Assembly (NCBI RefSeq): GCF_006716905.1
Contig: NZ_VFPV01000003.1
Span: 1-64,000 of the forward strand
Direction: 5' to 3'
DNA length: 64,000 nucleotides
From: Acidovorax temperans
Lineage (GTDB): Bacteria; Pseudomonadota; Gammaproteobacteria; Burkholderiales; Burkholderiaceae_C
Numbering within the stretch: position 1 is the first letter of the stretch; every line of letters starts with the position of its first letter. The notes under the pieces are model-generated. The model did not search any database, had not been told where the DNA came from, and worked only from the letters and a program-made list of their open reading frames with translations. This document shows positions 42,358 to 50,573 of the stretch, piece after piece. A program made the translations under genes and the position numbers.

Positions 42358-42705
42358 TTATAGGTGGTGCTTGAGTCGTTCAGCTATCTTCTGCACTACT
42401 TCAACAATCATGGCCCTGTCTGCTTCTGGCAGGGTATGCAGGATCTGTGAGATCAGCTCTGCCTGGTCGCTGGTGCTGGTGGCGATCACGAGCTCTTCAA
42501 TGCCACATCCATAGATGTCAGCCAGTTCCGCCATCCGTTGGATGGTGGGCATGGTGATCCCTCGCTCCATGCGTGACACGGCTTCTGTGCCGATCTGAAG
42601 CACCTCAGCTACCTGTTCCTGTGTCAGTCCCGTGCTCTCTCGTCTTTGGGCCAAGACGCGGCCAATGCTCTTGAAAAGCTCTCGGTGGGTGTTGTCTGGG
42701 TGCAT
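42358..42705 (-). CDS. XRE-family transcriptional regulator
   Basis: 115 residues. One N-terminal helix-turn-helix (IGRVLAQRRESTGLTQEQVAEVLQIGTEAVSRMERG), then a short helical tail. It is divergent from the orphan lipoprotein gene and may regulate it. Base composition is lower in GC than the flanking icd gene, consistent with the accessory island. Confidence 0.9.
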   Translation of the reverse strand: MHPDNTHRELFKSIGRVLAQRRESTGLTQEQVAEVLQIGTEAVSRMERGITMPTIQRMAELADIYGCGIEELVIATSTSDQAELISQILHTLPEADRAMIVEVVQKIAERLKHHL

Positions 42706-42826
42706 GTTTGACGTCCTTTTGTCTACCCATATGGTCGTCAGTCAACCGAAGAAGTTGAACATGCGCTAAAGTTGGGGTACGAACTACAAGGTTGTGTTCC
42801 TAAACTTTTTGACCTGAAAGCTTCTT

Positions 42827-44002
42827 ATGAAGAAAAAGACACCTGTCGCATTTGCTCTGTCTGTCGTGGCTTTGGTCTTGGCTGCTTGTGGTGGTGGAGG
42901 CGGTGCAGATGCTGATGACCAAGCCACTGCTCCCACAGTCTCAGACGCTGCGGCTACCAACTTGGCCACTATGGGAGGAACGCTCATTTCAAACGATCCT
43001 GCCACCGAATCCTTCGATGTGTTGGCCAGCATTGGTGACACATGGCGTTTGACCGTGACTAAGGACACGGGGGCCTATACCTTGACCCCCAACAACTCCC
43101 AGTACGGTTTGACTGCTGAATCGGGCACCTTGACCCGCACAGTCTCTGGTGACTTCGTGACCTACGCATTGGCCAACAAGGTGGATCTCAAGCAAGATAC
43201 TCGCACTGGTGCTCTCACAGGCAGCATGACGGTGGGCAGTCAAAGTGCTACTGTCTCAGGCACACCCTACCAAGTTGCCAACTCAAGCAAGCTTGCCGGT
43301 ATCTACTCCTTCATGGGTACAACACGCGAAAAAGTGGGCGGATCTAGTCCTGAGTTCTTTGCGGGTCAAATGCTGATTTCAACTGATGGTGCAACTGCTA
43401 CGCTGTGCATTGGGGGGCAGGTGGACACTTCTGGCAACTGCATTGATGTGGACAAGACTGACACCAAGACACCGGAGAAGGGGGTGATTGCTATTGCCAA
43501 GGACACGGGTGCCAATGGTGGCTTCTATAAGCTCTCGGTTACTGGCAGTGACAACCTCATTCATGACTTTGGCAACCTGCTGGTGGGCAACGGGGATCTG
43601 GGGCCGGTGCTTCTGATTGACCGTTTTGGCAATGGCGACAACGGTACGAGCAGTACGGTTCGTGTCGGCAACTTCTATGCAGTGAAGAGCCAGACATTGA
43701 AGGGCTCTGAATTCAACGGGACCTGGAAATGCGGAACATCCAATGGAACTGCAACAGTGATTGCCGGTACAGGTCAAGCCACCATTACCAATCCTAACGA
43801 GAACCCTTCCACTTGGTCTGAAGACTTGAGTTACAACACCGTCAATGCTTCGGACAATTCCAAGTTGACATTTGCAGGGTATATGACAATTCAAATGTCA
43901 GGCAAACCATCCAGCAGTGCTCTGATTCTGCCTCTGTCTGCCAGCATGGCTGTGGTGGAAAATCAAAGTACACGTGGCATTGGAATTTGCGCAAAACAAT
44001 GA
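42827..44002 (+). CDS. Predicted lipoprotein of unknown function
   Basis: 391 residues. Signal peptide with lipobox LAAC followed by GGGGG, a typical outer-membrane lipoprotein start. The rest is rich in Thr, Ser, Gly and Asn and probably all beta-strand (repeated TGALTGSMTVGSQSATVSG-like stretches). Two Cys near residues 195-210 (TLCIGGQVDTSGNCID) and two near the end (WKCGT, GICAKQ) could form disulfides. I recognise no family. Lower GC and codon use unlike neighbours suggest acquisition. Confidence 0.8.
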   Translation: MKKKTPVAFALSVVALVLAACGGGGGADADDQATAPTVSDAAATNLATMGGTLISNDPATESFDVLASIGDTWRLTVTKDTGAYTLTPNNSQYGLTAESGTLTRTVSGDFVTYALANKVDLKQDTRTGALTGSMTVGSQSATVSGTPYQVANSSKLAGIYSFMGTTREKVGGSSPEFFAGQMLISTDGATATLCIGGQVDTSGNCIDVDKTDTKTPEKGVIAIAKDTGANGGFYKLSVTGSDNLIHDFGNLLVGNGDLGPVLLIDRFGNGDNGTSSTVRVGNFYAVKSQTLKGSEFNGTWKCGTSNGTATVIAGTGQATITNPNENPSTWSEDLSYNTVNASDNSKLTFAGYMTIQMSGKPSSSALILPLSASMAVVENQSTRGIGICAKQ

Positions 44003-44028
44003 TCTAAAAGTTTTCTGGGGCCAATAGT

Positions 44029-44052
44029 GATACGGGGAAACTTCCCCGTATC
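44029..44052. terminator. Hairpin after the lipoprotein gene
   Basis: Perfect 11-bp arms GATACGGGGAA / TTCCCCGTATC with almost no spacer, 27 bases after the stop. There is no strong U-run, so termination efficiency is uncertain. Confidence 0.6.
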
Positions 44053-44141
44053 CGAGATCGATTAAAAATTGTGTCAATGCGACATGACTGAAATTCTACT
44101 GACTCCCGACTCAAAGTCTGATATGGCCATCTTGAAACTAC

Positions 44142-44474
44142 ATGTTGAAGAGCGAATACGTTTTTGCAACTCACATGGAAATCATGAAAAGTCATTTTGC
44201 ATTCTTTGAGAACCATATCAAACCAGTTTTTCGCAAGGATACCAACACAACCATTGGTGACACGCTGATTGCATTGGCCTACCCACAAGTAATTCTTATT
44301 GGCCCTGCACCATATTTTGTAGATGCGGTGGTTAATGTGAAAAAGGAAGAGGTTGAAATTGAGCCTGACAAATATCCCTTGTATCGCTTCTTGTCGGAAA
44401 ATCCTGAATTCTGCCAAGCCATCATTGAATCGCATGCAGATCTTCTAGCATCATTCAGTGCATGGAGCAAATGA
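44142..44474 (+). CDS. Hypothetical protein
   Basis: 110 residues, acidic, low GC (about 40 percent by eye). Sequence such as PYFVDAVVNVKKEEVEIEPDKYPLYRFLSENPEFCQAIIESHADLL looks like a real soluble protein, but I recognise no family. No strong ribosome binding site precedes the ATG; starts at 44175 or 44184 are alternatives. An overlapping minus-strand frame of 143 codons looks less protein-like. Confidence 0.55.
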   Translation: MLKSEYVFATHMEIMKSHFAFFENHIKPVFRKDTNTTIGDTLIALAYPQVILIGPAPYFVDAVVNVKKEEVEIEPDKYPLYRFLSENPEFCQAIIESHADLLASFSAWSK

Positions 44475-44489
44475 AAAAGCACCCTTCGG

Positions 44490-44564
44490 GGCAATGCCGC
44501 TAAGTTAAGCAGCTATTTTTTTGATAGTGAACTTGCGGATGCGGTAGTTGCCCACCGCATCGGA
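44490..44564 (-). pseudogene. IS4-type transposase remnant (C-terminal end only)
   Basis: On the minus strand a 19-codon segment reads DAVGNYRIRKFTIKKIAA and stops, matching the C-terminus I know from IS4-family transposases of betaproteobacteria. It is followed by GCCGCTAAGTTAAG-type sequence typical of such element ends. The rest of the element is absent; a stop codon lies just upstream. It abuts the mmsB stop and marks a former insertion. Confidence 0.6.
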
Positions 44565-44577
44565 TCACTTCAGCGGC

Positions 44578-45459
44578 TTATTTCAATACCGTCTTGATGA
44601 TGCTGGAGAAGTCCAGCGCACCATTGCCGGCGATCGAATGCATGGCATACAGGTTGCGCGCCAAGCCCCCCAGCGGCGTGGCGGCCTTCACCGCCATCGC
44701 GTTCTCTTGCGCCAGGCCCAGGTCTTTGAGCATCAGGTCCGTGCCAAACCCCCCCGCGTAGCCCTTGCTGGCGGGGGCCGTTTCCATCACGCCGGGGAAG
44801 GGGTTGTACTTCTCCAGCGCCCAGTTGCCGCCTGAGCTGCGGCGCATGATTTCGCTCAGCACCTTGGGGTCCAGGCCGTTGGCTACGCCCAGGGCAATGG
44901 CTTCGCTGGTGCCTGCCATCAAGATACCCAGCAGCATGTTGTTGCAGATTTTGGCCGTCTGGCCTGCGCCCACGCTGCCTGCGTGGAAGATGTTGGCGCC
45001 CATTTTTTCGAGCACGGGGCGGGCGCGTTCCAGGTCGGCGGCGTCGCCGCCCACCATGAAGGTCAGCGTGCCTGCGATGGCGCCGCCGGTGCCGCCCGAG
45101 ACGGGGGCGTCGATAAAGGCCACGCCCTTGGCCTTGGCGGCTTCGGCCACCTTGCGGGAGGTGGCGGCTGCGATGGTGGAGCAGTCGATGATCAGCGTGC
45201 CTGCGGGCAGCTGGGTCAGCAGGTCGCCCTCGCCTAAAAACAAGCCTTCCACATGCTGGCTGGCGGGCAGCATGCTGATGACGACTTCGGCCCCTTGCAC
45301 GGCGGCTTTGGCGTCGGCGGCGATGGGCACGCCGTCTGCGGCCAGCTTGTCGCGGGCGGGTTGGGACAGGTCAAACGCGCGCACTTCGTGGCCTGCCTTG
45401 TGCAGGTTGTGTGCCATGGGTCCGCCCATGTTGCCGAGGCCGATGAATGCGATTTTCAT
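44578..45459 (-). CDS. mmsB: 3-hydroxyisobutyrate dehydrogenase
   Basis: 293 residues. It oxidises 3-hydroxyisobutyrate to methylmalonate semialdehyde in valine degradation. NAD site GLGNMGGPMAHNL at the N-terminus, substrate motif DAPVSGGTGGA, and catalytic Lys in GAGQTAKICNNMLLG are typical of the family. AGGAGA precedes the ATG. It forms a catabolic set with the acyl-CoA dehydrogenase and mmsA genes. Confidence 0.94.
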   Translation of the reverse strand: MKIAFIGLGNMGGPMAHNLHKAGHEVRAFDLSQPARDKLAADGVPIAADAKAAVQGAEVVISMLPASQHVEGLFLGEGDLLTQLPAGTLIIDCSTIAAATSRKVAEAAKAKGVAFIDAPVSGGTGGAIAGTLTFMVGGDAADLERARPVLEKMGANIFHAGSVGAGQTAKICNNMLLGILMAGTSEAIALGVANGLDPKVLSEIMRRSSGGNWALEKYNPFPGVMETAPASKGYAGGFGTDLMLKDLGLAQENAMAVKAATPLGGLARNLYAMHSIAGNGALDFSSIIKTVLK

Positions 45460-45500
45460 GTGTTGTCTCCTGTGGTCGGTCTAAGGTGAAGTGAAAAGTG

Positions 45501-45560
45501 ATTGCTATTGAATTAGTAGCTGCTAGCGCTTGCTAGATAAGTGCAGGAGGTCTATTTGAC
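45501..45560. repeat. Palindromic intergenic repeat, copy 7
   Basis: TTGCTATTGAATTAGTAGC, TGCTAGCGCTTGCTAGATAAG and GCAGGAGG: a well kept copy between mmsB and the TfoX-like gene. Confidence 0.75.
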
Positions 45561-45575
45561 TGTGATTTCTCTGCC

Positions 45576-46064
45576 TCAGTCGTCCTCGTCAAAAATGCTG
45601 TGCCGTTTGCCTGCGTTGCCTGCTTTTCCTGATTGCCGCTTCGGCACGGTGGCTGACTTTTTGGCCGTTGCCTTGGGCGCCGCGCTGGCTGCTGTTTTCG
45701 CTGCCGCGGGCTTGCGGCGCGGCGATGCCTTGGCCCGCGGGTTGTAGGCCAGGGCTTCGTCCAGCCACAAGCGCCACTGCGCGCGGGTGGCGTAGCCGTT
45801 GGGCTCTACCCAGAAGTAGCCTTGCATACCGCCGCCGGGCGAGAGTTCGCGGGTGTTCTGCATCTCTTGAAATTCGCCATGGCGATCTGGCGGCAGGCGC
45901 ACCAGCAACTCTTCGCCCTTCACGCCCATGCACAGCTTGCCGTCCACAAAAAAGCAGTAGCAGCCAAACATGGTGCGCTCGTCCACATCGCTGCGCTGCG
46001 CTAGGGCCGTGCGCAGGGCGCCGATGAGGTGCAGGGTTTCGTCGCTGAGTGGGCGGGTGGCCAT
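45576..46064 (-). CDS. TfoX N-terminal domain protein with basic tail
   Basis: 162 residues. The first ~110 match the TfoX/Sxy N-terminal domain (DERTMFGCYCFFVDGKLCMGVKGEELLVRL, MQGYFWVEPNGYA); the C-terminal TfoX half is absent. The last ~50 residues are Lys/Ala-rich (KPAAAKTAASAAPKATAKK) and end in an acidic DEDD. Full TfoX/Sxy activates competence genes; the role of single-domain forms is unknown. Confidence 0.85.
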   Translation of the reverse strand: MATRPLSDETLHLIGALRTALAQRSDVDERTMFGCYCFFVDGKLCMGVKGEELLVRLPPDRHGEFQEMQNTRELSPGGGMQGYFWVEPNGYATRAQWRLWLDEALAYNPRAKASPRRKPAAAKTAASAAPKATAKKSATVPKRQSGKAGNAGKRHSIFDEDD

Positions 46065-46070
46065 GGCTTT

Positions 46071-46122
46071 GAATGAAATAGGCCGCTAGCGCTTGATGGG
46101 TAAGCGCAGGCAGCTATCAAAA
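46071..46122. repeat. Palindromic intergenic repeat, copy 8
   Basis: TGAAATAGGCCGCTAGCGC, TTGATGGGTAAGCGCAGG and CAGCTATCAAAA. Located between the acyl-CoA dehydrogenase and TfoX-like genes; its left part matches copy 2. Confidence 0.75.
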
Positions 46123-46150
46123 ACAGAGCGTTCTGGCGAGCGCTGGGGCA

Positions 46151-47317
46151 TCAGCGAATCGCCTCCGGCGCATCGCCATCCAACATGCGGCGGGCGATGA
46201 TGACGCGCATGATTTCGTTGGTGCCTTCCAGAATCTGGTGCACGCGGGCGTCGCGCAGCAGGCGCTCCAGCGGGTATTCGCGGATGTAGCCGTAGCCGCC
46301 GTGCAGCTGCAGGGCCTCGTTCACCACGGTAAAGCCTGCATCGGTGGCAAAGCGCTTGGCCATGGCGCAGTAGGTGGTGGCGTCGCGCGCCCCGGCGTCG
46401 AGCTTGCTGGCGGCCAGGCGCACCATTTGGCGGGCGGCGACCAGTTCGGTCGCCATGTCGGCCAGCTTGAACTGCAGGGCCTGGAAGCTGGCAATACTTT
46501 TGCCAAACTGCTTGCGGTCTTGCATGTATTGCTGCGCCTGAGCGAGGGCACCTTGCGCTGCGCCGACGGAGCAGGTGGCGATGTTGATGCGCCCGCCGTC
46601 CAGCCCCTTCATGGCGATCTTGAAGCCTTCGCCTTCTTGCCCCAGCAAGTGGTTGGCGGGGATGCGCACGTTGTCAAAGCTGATGGTGCGGGTGGGCTGG
46701 CTGTTCCAGCCCATCTTGTGTTCTTTTTTGCCGTAGGTGATGCCGGGCGCATCGGCGGGCACGGCAAAGGCGCTGATGCCGCTGGCGCCCGAGCTTGCGT
46801 CACCCGTGCGTGCCATCAAGATCAGTACATCGGTGCTGCCCGCGCCGCTGATGAAGGCCTTGCTGCCGTTGATGACGTATTCGTTGCCCACCAGCTCGGC
46901 GCGGGTCTTGAGCGAGGCGGCGTCGGAGCCCGCGCCGGGCTCGGTCAGGCAGTAGCTGGCGAGCTTTTGCCCGGTGGTGAGCAGCGGGCCCCAGTGGTCG
47001 CGTACCGCCGGTGTGGCCCAGGTGCCCAGCATCCAGGTGGCCATGTTGTGGATGGTGATGAAGGCGGTGGTGCTGGGGTCAACCGCCGCCATTTCTTCAA
47101 ACACCAGCGTGGCGTCCAGCCGGGGCAGGGCCAGGCCGCCTGCGGCTTCAGGCGCATACAGGCCGCAAAAGCCCAGTTCGCCCGCCTTGGCGATGGCCTC
47201 TTTGGGGAAGATGCCTTCGGCGTCCCACTCAGCCGCGTGGGGGGCCAGTTCGGCCAGGGCAAAGTCGCGGGCGGTGTGGGCAAAGGCGCGTTGTTCTTCG
47301 GTCAGCTCAAAGTCCAT
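46151..47317 (-). CDS. Acyl-CoA dehydrogenase, probably isobutyryl-CoA
   Basis: 388 residues. An FAD flavoprotein; LTEPGAGSDAASLKTRA and FISGAGSTDVLILMART are FAD/substrate segments, and YGYIREYPLERLLRDARVHQILEGTNEIMRVIIARRML is the C-terminal signature. The context of mmsA and mmsB points to isobutyryl-CoA (valine route), but the sequence alone does not exclude other short or branched acyl-CoAs. Confidence 0.92.
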   Translation of the reverse strand: MDFELTEEQRAFAHTARDFALAELAPHAAEWDAEGIFPKEAIAKAGELGFCGLYAPEAAGGLALPRLDATLVFEEMAAVDPSTTAFITIHNMATWMLGTWATPAVRDHWGPLLTTGQKLASYCLTEPGAGSDAASLKTRAELVGNEYVINGSKAFISGAGSTDVLILMARTGDASSGASGISAFAVPADAPGITYGKKEHKMGWNSQPTRTISFDNVRIPANHLLGQEGEGFKIAMKGLDGGRINIATCSVGAAQGALAQAQQYMQDRKQFGKSIASFQALQFKLADMATELVAARQMVRLAASKLDAGARDATTYCAMAKRFATDAGFTVVNEALQLHGGYGYIREYPLERLLRDARVHQILEGTNEIMRVIIARRMLDGDAPEAIR

Positions 47318-47370
47318 GGCGTTGTCTCTTGTCTTGTTGTGGGGCTTTGGGTGAATGGGGCGTCAAGGCT

Positions 47371-47784
47371 TCAGGGCCTGGCCGGGCTGTCGTTGCTCAG
47401 CCAGCGCATCAGGCCTTTGCGACGCTCTTGCGTTTTGCGCGTCAGGCACTGGTGGTACAGGCGCGGGCCTTCGGGCTGGGTTTCGGTGGCTTGCGTCTCG
47501 CGCTTGCATTGCACCGTGCGCTCGCGCACCCAGGCGGAATGTTCTTGCCGCAGTTGCGGGCGTTCGTGGGCCGAGAGGGCGCGCATCACGTCTTCGTACA
47601 GGATCTGGATGGTGGTGTCTGCCGCTTGAAAGTCTTGCACCGCGCAGGCATTGACTTCGGCAACCGTGCCGCCGGGTTGGCAGGCTGCGCCCGCCTGGGC
47701 GTGGGCCAGGGTGTCCATCTGCATCACGCACGCAGTACCGAAGACCATGGTCCATTTCCGCATCGTTGTCTGAAAAGTTTGCAT
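47371..47784 (-). CDS. LprI/DUF1311-like exported protein
   Basis: 137 residues. Signal peptide (VFGTACVMQMDTLAHAQ), then four Cys and the pattern VNACAVQDFQAADTTIQILYEDVMRALSAHERPQLRQEHSAWVRERTVQCK, which is the DUF1311 / lysozyme inhibitor LprI N-terminal domain. Likely periplasmic. It lies between the acyl-CoA dehydrogenase gene and mmsA in the same direction. Confidence 0.8.
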   Translation of the reverse strand: MQTFQTTMRKWTMVFGTACVMQMDTLAHAQAGAACQPGGTVAEVNACAVQDFQAADTTIQILYEDVMRALSAHERPQLRQEHSAWVRERTVQCKRETQATETQPEGPRLYHQCLTRKTQERRKGLMRWLSNDSPARP

Positions 47785-47888
47785 GCCCTGCTTTTACCAC
47801 CGCCTGCAGTGCTCGAAACCGGCGCTGTCCAGGCCAGTGCCACCGTGCAAGGGCCGCCATCCAGAGGTTCAGGCACGGGTAGCATCCC

Positions 47889-47944
47889 CCTTCCCGGGCA
47901 AAGCGCGAGAGAAGGGGGAAGGCGCGCAGCGCCTCAGGGGGATG
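47889..47944. repeat. GC-rich hairpin element between mmsA and the DUF1311 gene
   Basis: CCCCCTTCCC and GAAGGGGGAAGG face each other, with an inner GGCGCGCAGCGCC palindrome and a terminal CAGGGGGATG complementary to the left edge. It may act as a terminator or attenuator between mmsA and the downstream genes. Confidence 0.5.
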
Positions 47945-49468
47945 TCACTTCAAACTGATCGTGGTGTTCACACCCTGGCTCACGGTGCTGTCGTCAAACC
48001 AGCGTGCAGTCACCGTCTTGGTCTGTGTGTAGAACATCACGACTTGCTTGCCGTAGGGGCCCAGGTCGCCCAGCTTGGAAGCGCGCGAACCGGTGAACGA
48101 GAAGATGGGCACAGGCACTGGGATTGGCACGTTGATGCCGACCTGGCCCACGTCGATCTCTTCCTGGAACTTGCGCGCCGCAGCGCCGCTTTGCGTGAAG
48201 ATGGCGGTGCCGTTGCCGTTGGGGTTGCTGTTGATGAATTCAATGGCTTCGTCCAGCGTGTCGGCAGCGGCCAGGCACAGCACGGGGCCAAAGATTTCCT
48301 GGTCGTAGATGGACATGCCGGGCTTGACGCCGCTGAAGATGGTGGGGCCGACGAAGTTGCCCTTTTCATAGCCGGGCACGCTGGGGTTGCGGCCATCCAG
48401 TTCCAGGGTGGCGCCGTCGGCAATGCCGCGCTCGATCAGGCCCACCACGCGGTCGCGTGCGGCGCAGGAGATCAGTGGGCCTACGTCGGTGCCTTTTTCC
48501 GTGCCGCCGCTCACCTTCAGGGTCTTGGCCTTGGCCACCAGTTCCGGAATCCACTTCTGCGATTCGCCCACCAGAATGACGACCGACAGGGCCATGCAGC
48601 GCTGGCCTGCTGCGCCAAAGGCGGCACCGGCCAGGGCGTTCAGGGTCTGTTCCTTGTTCGCATCGGGCACCACGATGGCGTGGTTCTTCGCGCCCATCAT
48701 GCACTGCACGCGTTTGCCGTTGAGGCTGGCGCGGTTGTACACATGGGTGCCGACCTTGGTGGAGCCTACGAAGCTGATGGCTTTGATATCAGCGTGGTCG
48801 CAAATGGCGTTCACGGCGTCTTCACCGCCATGCACCACGTTGAGCACGCCTGGGGGGGTACCGGCTTCAAGCGCCAGTTCGCACAGGCGCATGGTCACCA
48901 TGGGGTCTTGCTCAGAGGGCTTGAGCACGAAGGTGTTACCCGTGGCAATGGCCATGGGGAACATCCACAGCGGGATCATGGCAGGGAAGTTGAAGGGCGT
49001 GATGCCCGCGCACACGCCCAGGGGCTGCAGCACGGTGTAGGTGTCCACGCCATTGGCCACGTTGTTGGCCAGCTCCCCCAGTTGCAGGTTGCCAATGCCA
49101 GCGGCGTGTTCCACCACTTCCAGGCCGCGGAAGACGTCGCCTTCGGCGTCGGGCAGGGTCTTGCCTTGCTCGGCCGTGAGCAGTGCGGCCAGCTCGCTCA
49201 TGTTTTCGCGGATCAGCTGCTGCAGCTTCAGGAAGATGCGCGAGCGGGTGCCGATGGGGGTCTTCTTCCAGGTCTTGAACGCTTCCTTGGCGCTGGCCAC
49301 GGCGGCGTTGATTTCTTCAGGCGTGGCGAAGGGCACGCGGGCCAGCACTTCTTGCGTAGCGGGGTTCACCACGTTGCGCCACTGCGTGGTTTGGGATTCG
49401 ACAAACTTGCCGCCAATCAGCAGCTTGACGGTGGGGGCCAGGACGGCCGTGGATGTAGGTGCGTTCAT
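47945..49468 (-). CDS. mmsA: CoA-acylating methylmalonate-semialdehyde dehydrogenase
   Basis: 507 residues of the aldehyde dehydrogenase superfamily. It converts methylmalonate semialdehyde to propionyl-CoA, CO2 and NADH, the last step of valine breakdown. [43 protein letters not shown] and the catalytic Cys in [16 protein letters not shown] mark the MmsA subfamily. AGGAGA precedes the ATG. It is divergent from the LysR gene. Confidence 0.96.
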   Translation of the reverse strand: MNAPTSTAVLAPTVKLLIGGKFVESQTTQWRNVVNPATQEVLARVPFATPEEINAAVASAKEAFKTWKKTPIGTRSRIFLKLQQLIRENMSELAALLTAEQGKTLPDAEGDVFRGLEVVEHAAGIGNLQLGELANNVANGVDTYTVLQPLGVCAGITPFNFPAMIPLWMFPMAIATGNTFVLKPSEQDPMVTMRLCELALEAGTPPGVLNVVHGGEDAVNAICDHADIKAISFVGSTKVGTHVYNRASLNGKRVQCMMGAKNHAIVVPDANKEQTLNALAGAAFGAAGQRCMALSVVILVGESQKWIPELVAKAKTLKVSGGTEKGTDVGPLISCAARDRVVGLIERGIADGATLELDGRNPSVPGYEKGNFVGPTIFSGVKPGMSIYDQEIFGPVLCLAAADTLDEAIEFINSNPNGNGTAIFTQSGAAARKFQEEIDVGQVGINVPIPVPVPIFSFTGSRASKLGDLGPYGKQVVMFYTQTKTVTARWFDDSTVSQGVNTTISLK

Positions 49469-49564
49469 GTTGTCTCCTCAAAGGGGTGCTTCAGGACAGC
49501 AGTGCGTTAGCAAAGCCAGCTGCCGCATGGTATGTGTGCAAAAAACAAATAACAATATGAATTT

Positions 49565-49591
49565 GTGCACTTTTGATCTGCAAAAATGCAC
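49565..49591. promoter_or_regulatory. Inverted repeat in the mmsA-LysR gap
   Basis: Arms GTGCACTTTT and AAAAATGCAC, one mismatch, 7-base spacer. A related GTGCAAAAAA half-site lies at about 49536. Position between divergent LysR and target genes is typical for a LysR operator; binding is inferred. Confidence 0.55.
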
Positions 49592-49635
49592 ATCACGGGC
49601 GGTGCATGAAACTGCCGCGAGAGAGGACGACCGGT

Positions 49636-50535
49636 ATGGATTGGGACAACCTGCGCTATTTTCTGGAGCTGGCCCGCGCGGGCACGCTGGCTGCGGCGGC
49701 CCGGCGTCTGGCGGTGGAGCACACCACGGTGTCGCGCCGTATCCAGGCGCTGGAAAAGCAGATGGGCGCAGCGCTGTTTGCGCGTGAGGCCGGGGGCCAC
49801 CGGCTGACCGAGGCCGGGCGCCAGTTGCTGCCGGTGGTGGAGGCGATGGAATCCGCCGTGATGGGGGCCGAGCGCGCCGCGCCAGCATCGCACGAGGGGC
49901 CCTCAGGCTTGGTACGCGTGGGGGCAACCGAAGGGTTCGGTACGTTGATACTGGCGCCACACCTGGCACAGCTCACGCGCAAGCACCCGCATTTGTCGAT
50001 TGACCTGCTGGCGCTGCCGCGCATGCTGCACCTGTCGCGGCGCGAGGCGGACATCGTGATATCGCTGGAGCGGCCCACACGCGGCTCGGTCATCGTGAGC
50101 CGGCTTTCTGACTACAGCCTGTATCTGTACGGCCAGCGCGAGTATCTGGCCCGCAAGCCGCTGGTGGCCACGCGCGAAGACCTGCGCCACCATGCGTTCG
50201 TGAGCTATGTGGACGATTTGCTGTTCACCAAAGAGCTGCAGTTTCTGGACGCTTTGCACCAGCCTGAGCGCTTCGCGTTTCGCAGCACCAGCATTACGGC
50301 GCAATACGAAGCCGTGCGCGCGGGGGCGGGCCTGGCGGTGTTGCCCGCGTTCTTGGCCGACCGTGACCCGGTGCTCACCCGCGTTTTGCCGCAAGAGGGG
50401 CAGTTCACCCGCACGTTCTGGATGAGCATGCCGTCTGAATCCAAACACCTGGCGCGCATGCAGGTGACCTGGGCATTTCTGCGCGATACCGTGGCGGCTC
50501 AGCAAGATTTGCTCAAGCCCAAGGCCGTGCGGTAG
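49636..50535 (+). CDS. LysR-family regulator, probably of the mms genes
   Basis: 299 residues. N-terminal winged helix (DWDNLRYFLELARAGTLAAAARRLAVEHTTVSRRIQALE) and an effector domain (GLVRVGATEGFGTLILAPHL, EADIVISLERP, YEAVRAGAGLAVLPAFLA). Divergent from mmsA across 167 bp, the standard arrangement for autoregulated LysR activators. The ATG at 49636 opens the HTH; upstream in-frame codons lack similarity. Confidence 0.9.
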   Translation: MDWDNLRYFLELARAGTLAAAARRLAVEHTTVSRRIQALEKQMGAALFAREAGGHRLTEAGRQLLPVVEAMESAVMGAERAAPASHEGPSGLVRVGATEGFGTLILAPHLAQLTRKHPHLSIDLLALPRMLHLSRREADIVISLERPTRGSVIVSRLSDYSLYLYGQREYLARKPLVATREDLRHHAFVSYVDDLLFTKELQFLDALHQPERFAFRSTSITAQYEAVRAGAGLAVLPAFLADRDPVLTRVLPQEGQFTRTFWMSMPSESKHLARMQVTWAFLRDTVAAQQDLLKPKAVR

Positions 50536-50573
50536 GCGAGCGCTGTGCCAATCCGCGGCGACTTGGCTGGGGA

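Noticed and set aside
44004-44435. 143-codon minus-strand frame over the small hypothetical gene
   Set aside because: The plus-strand frame has more protein-like composition and helix pattern; the minus frame also covers the lipoprotein hairpin.
47783-49510. 575-codon plus-strand frame
   Set aside because: Antisense of mmsA; rich in His, Ala and Gly, no ribosome binding site.
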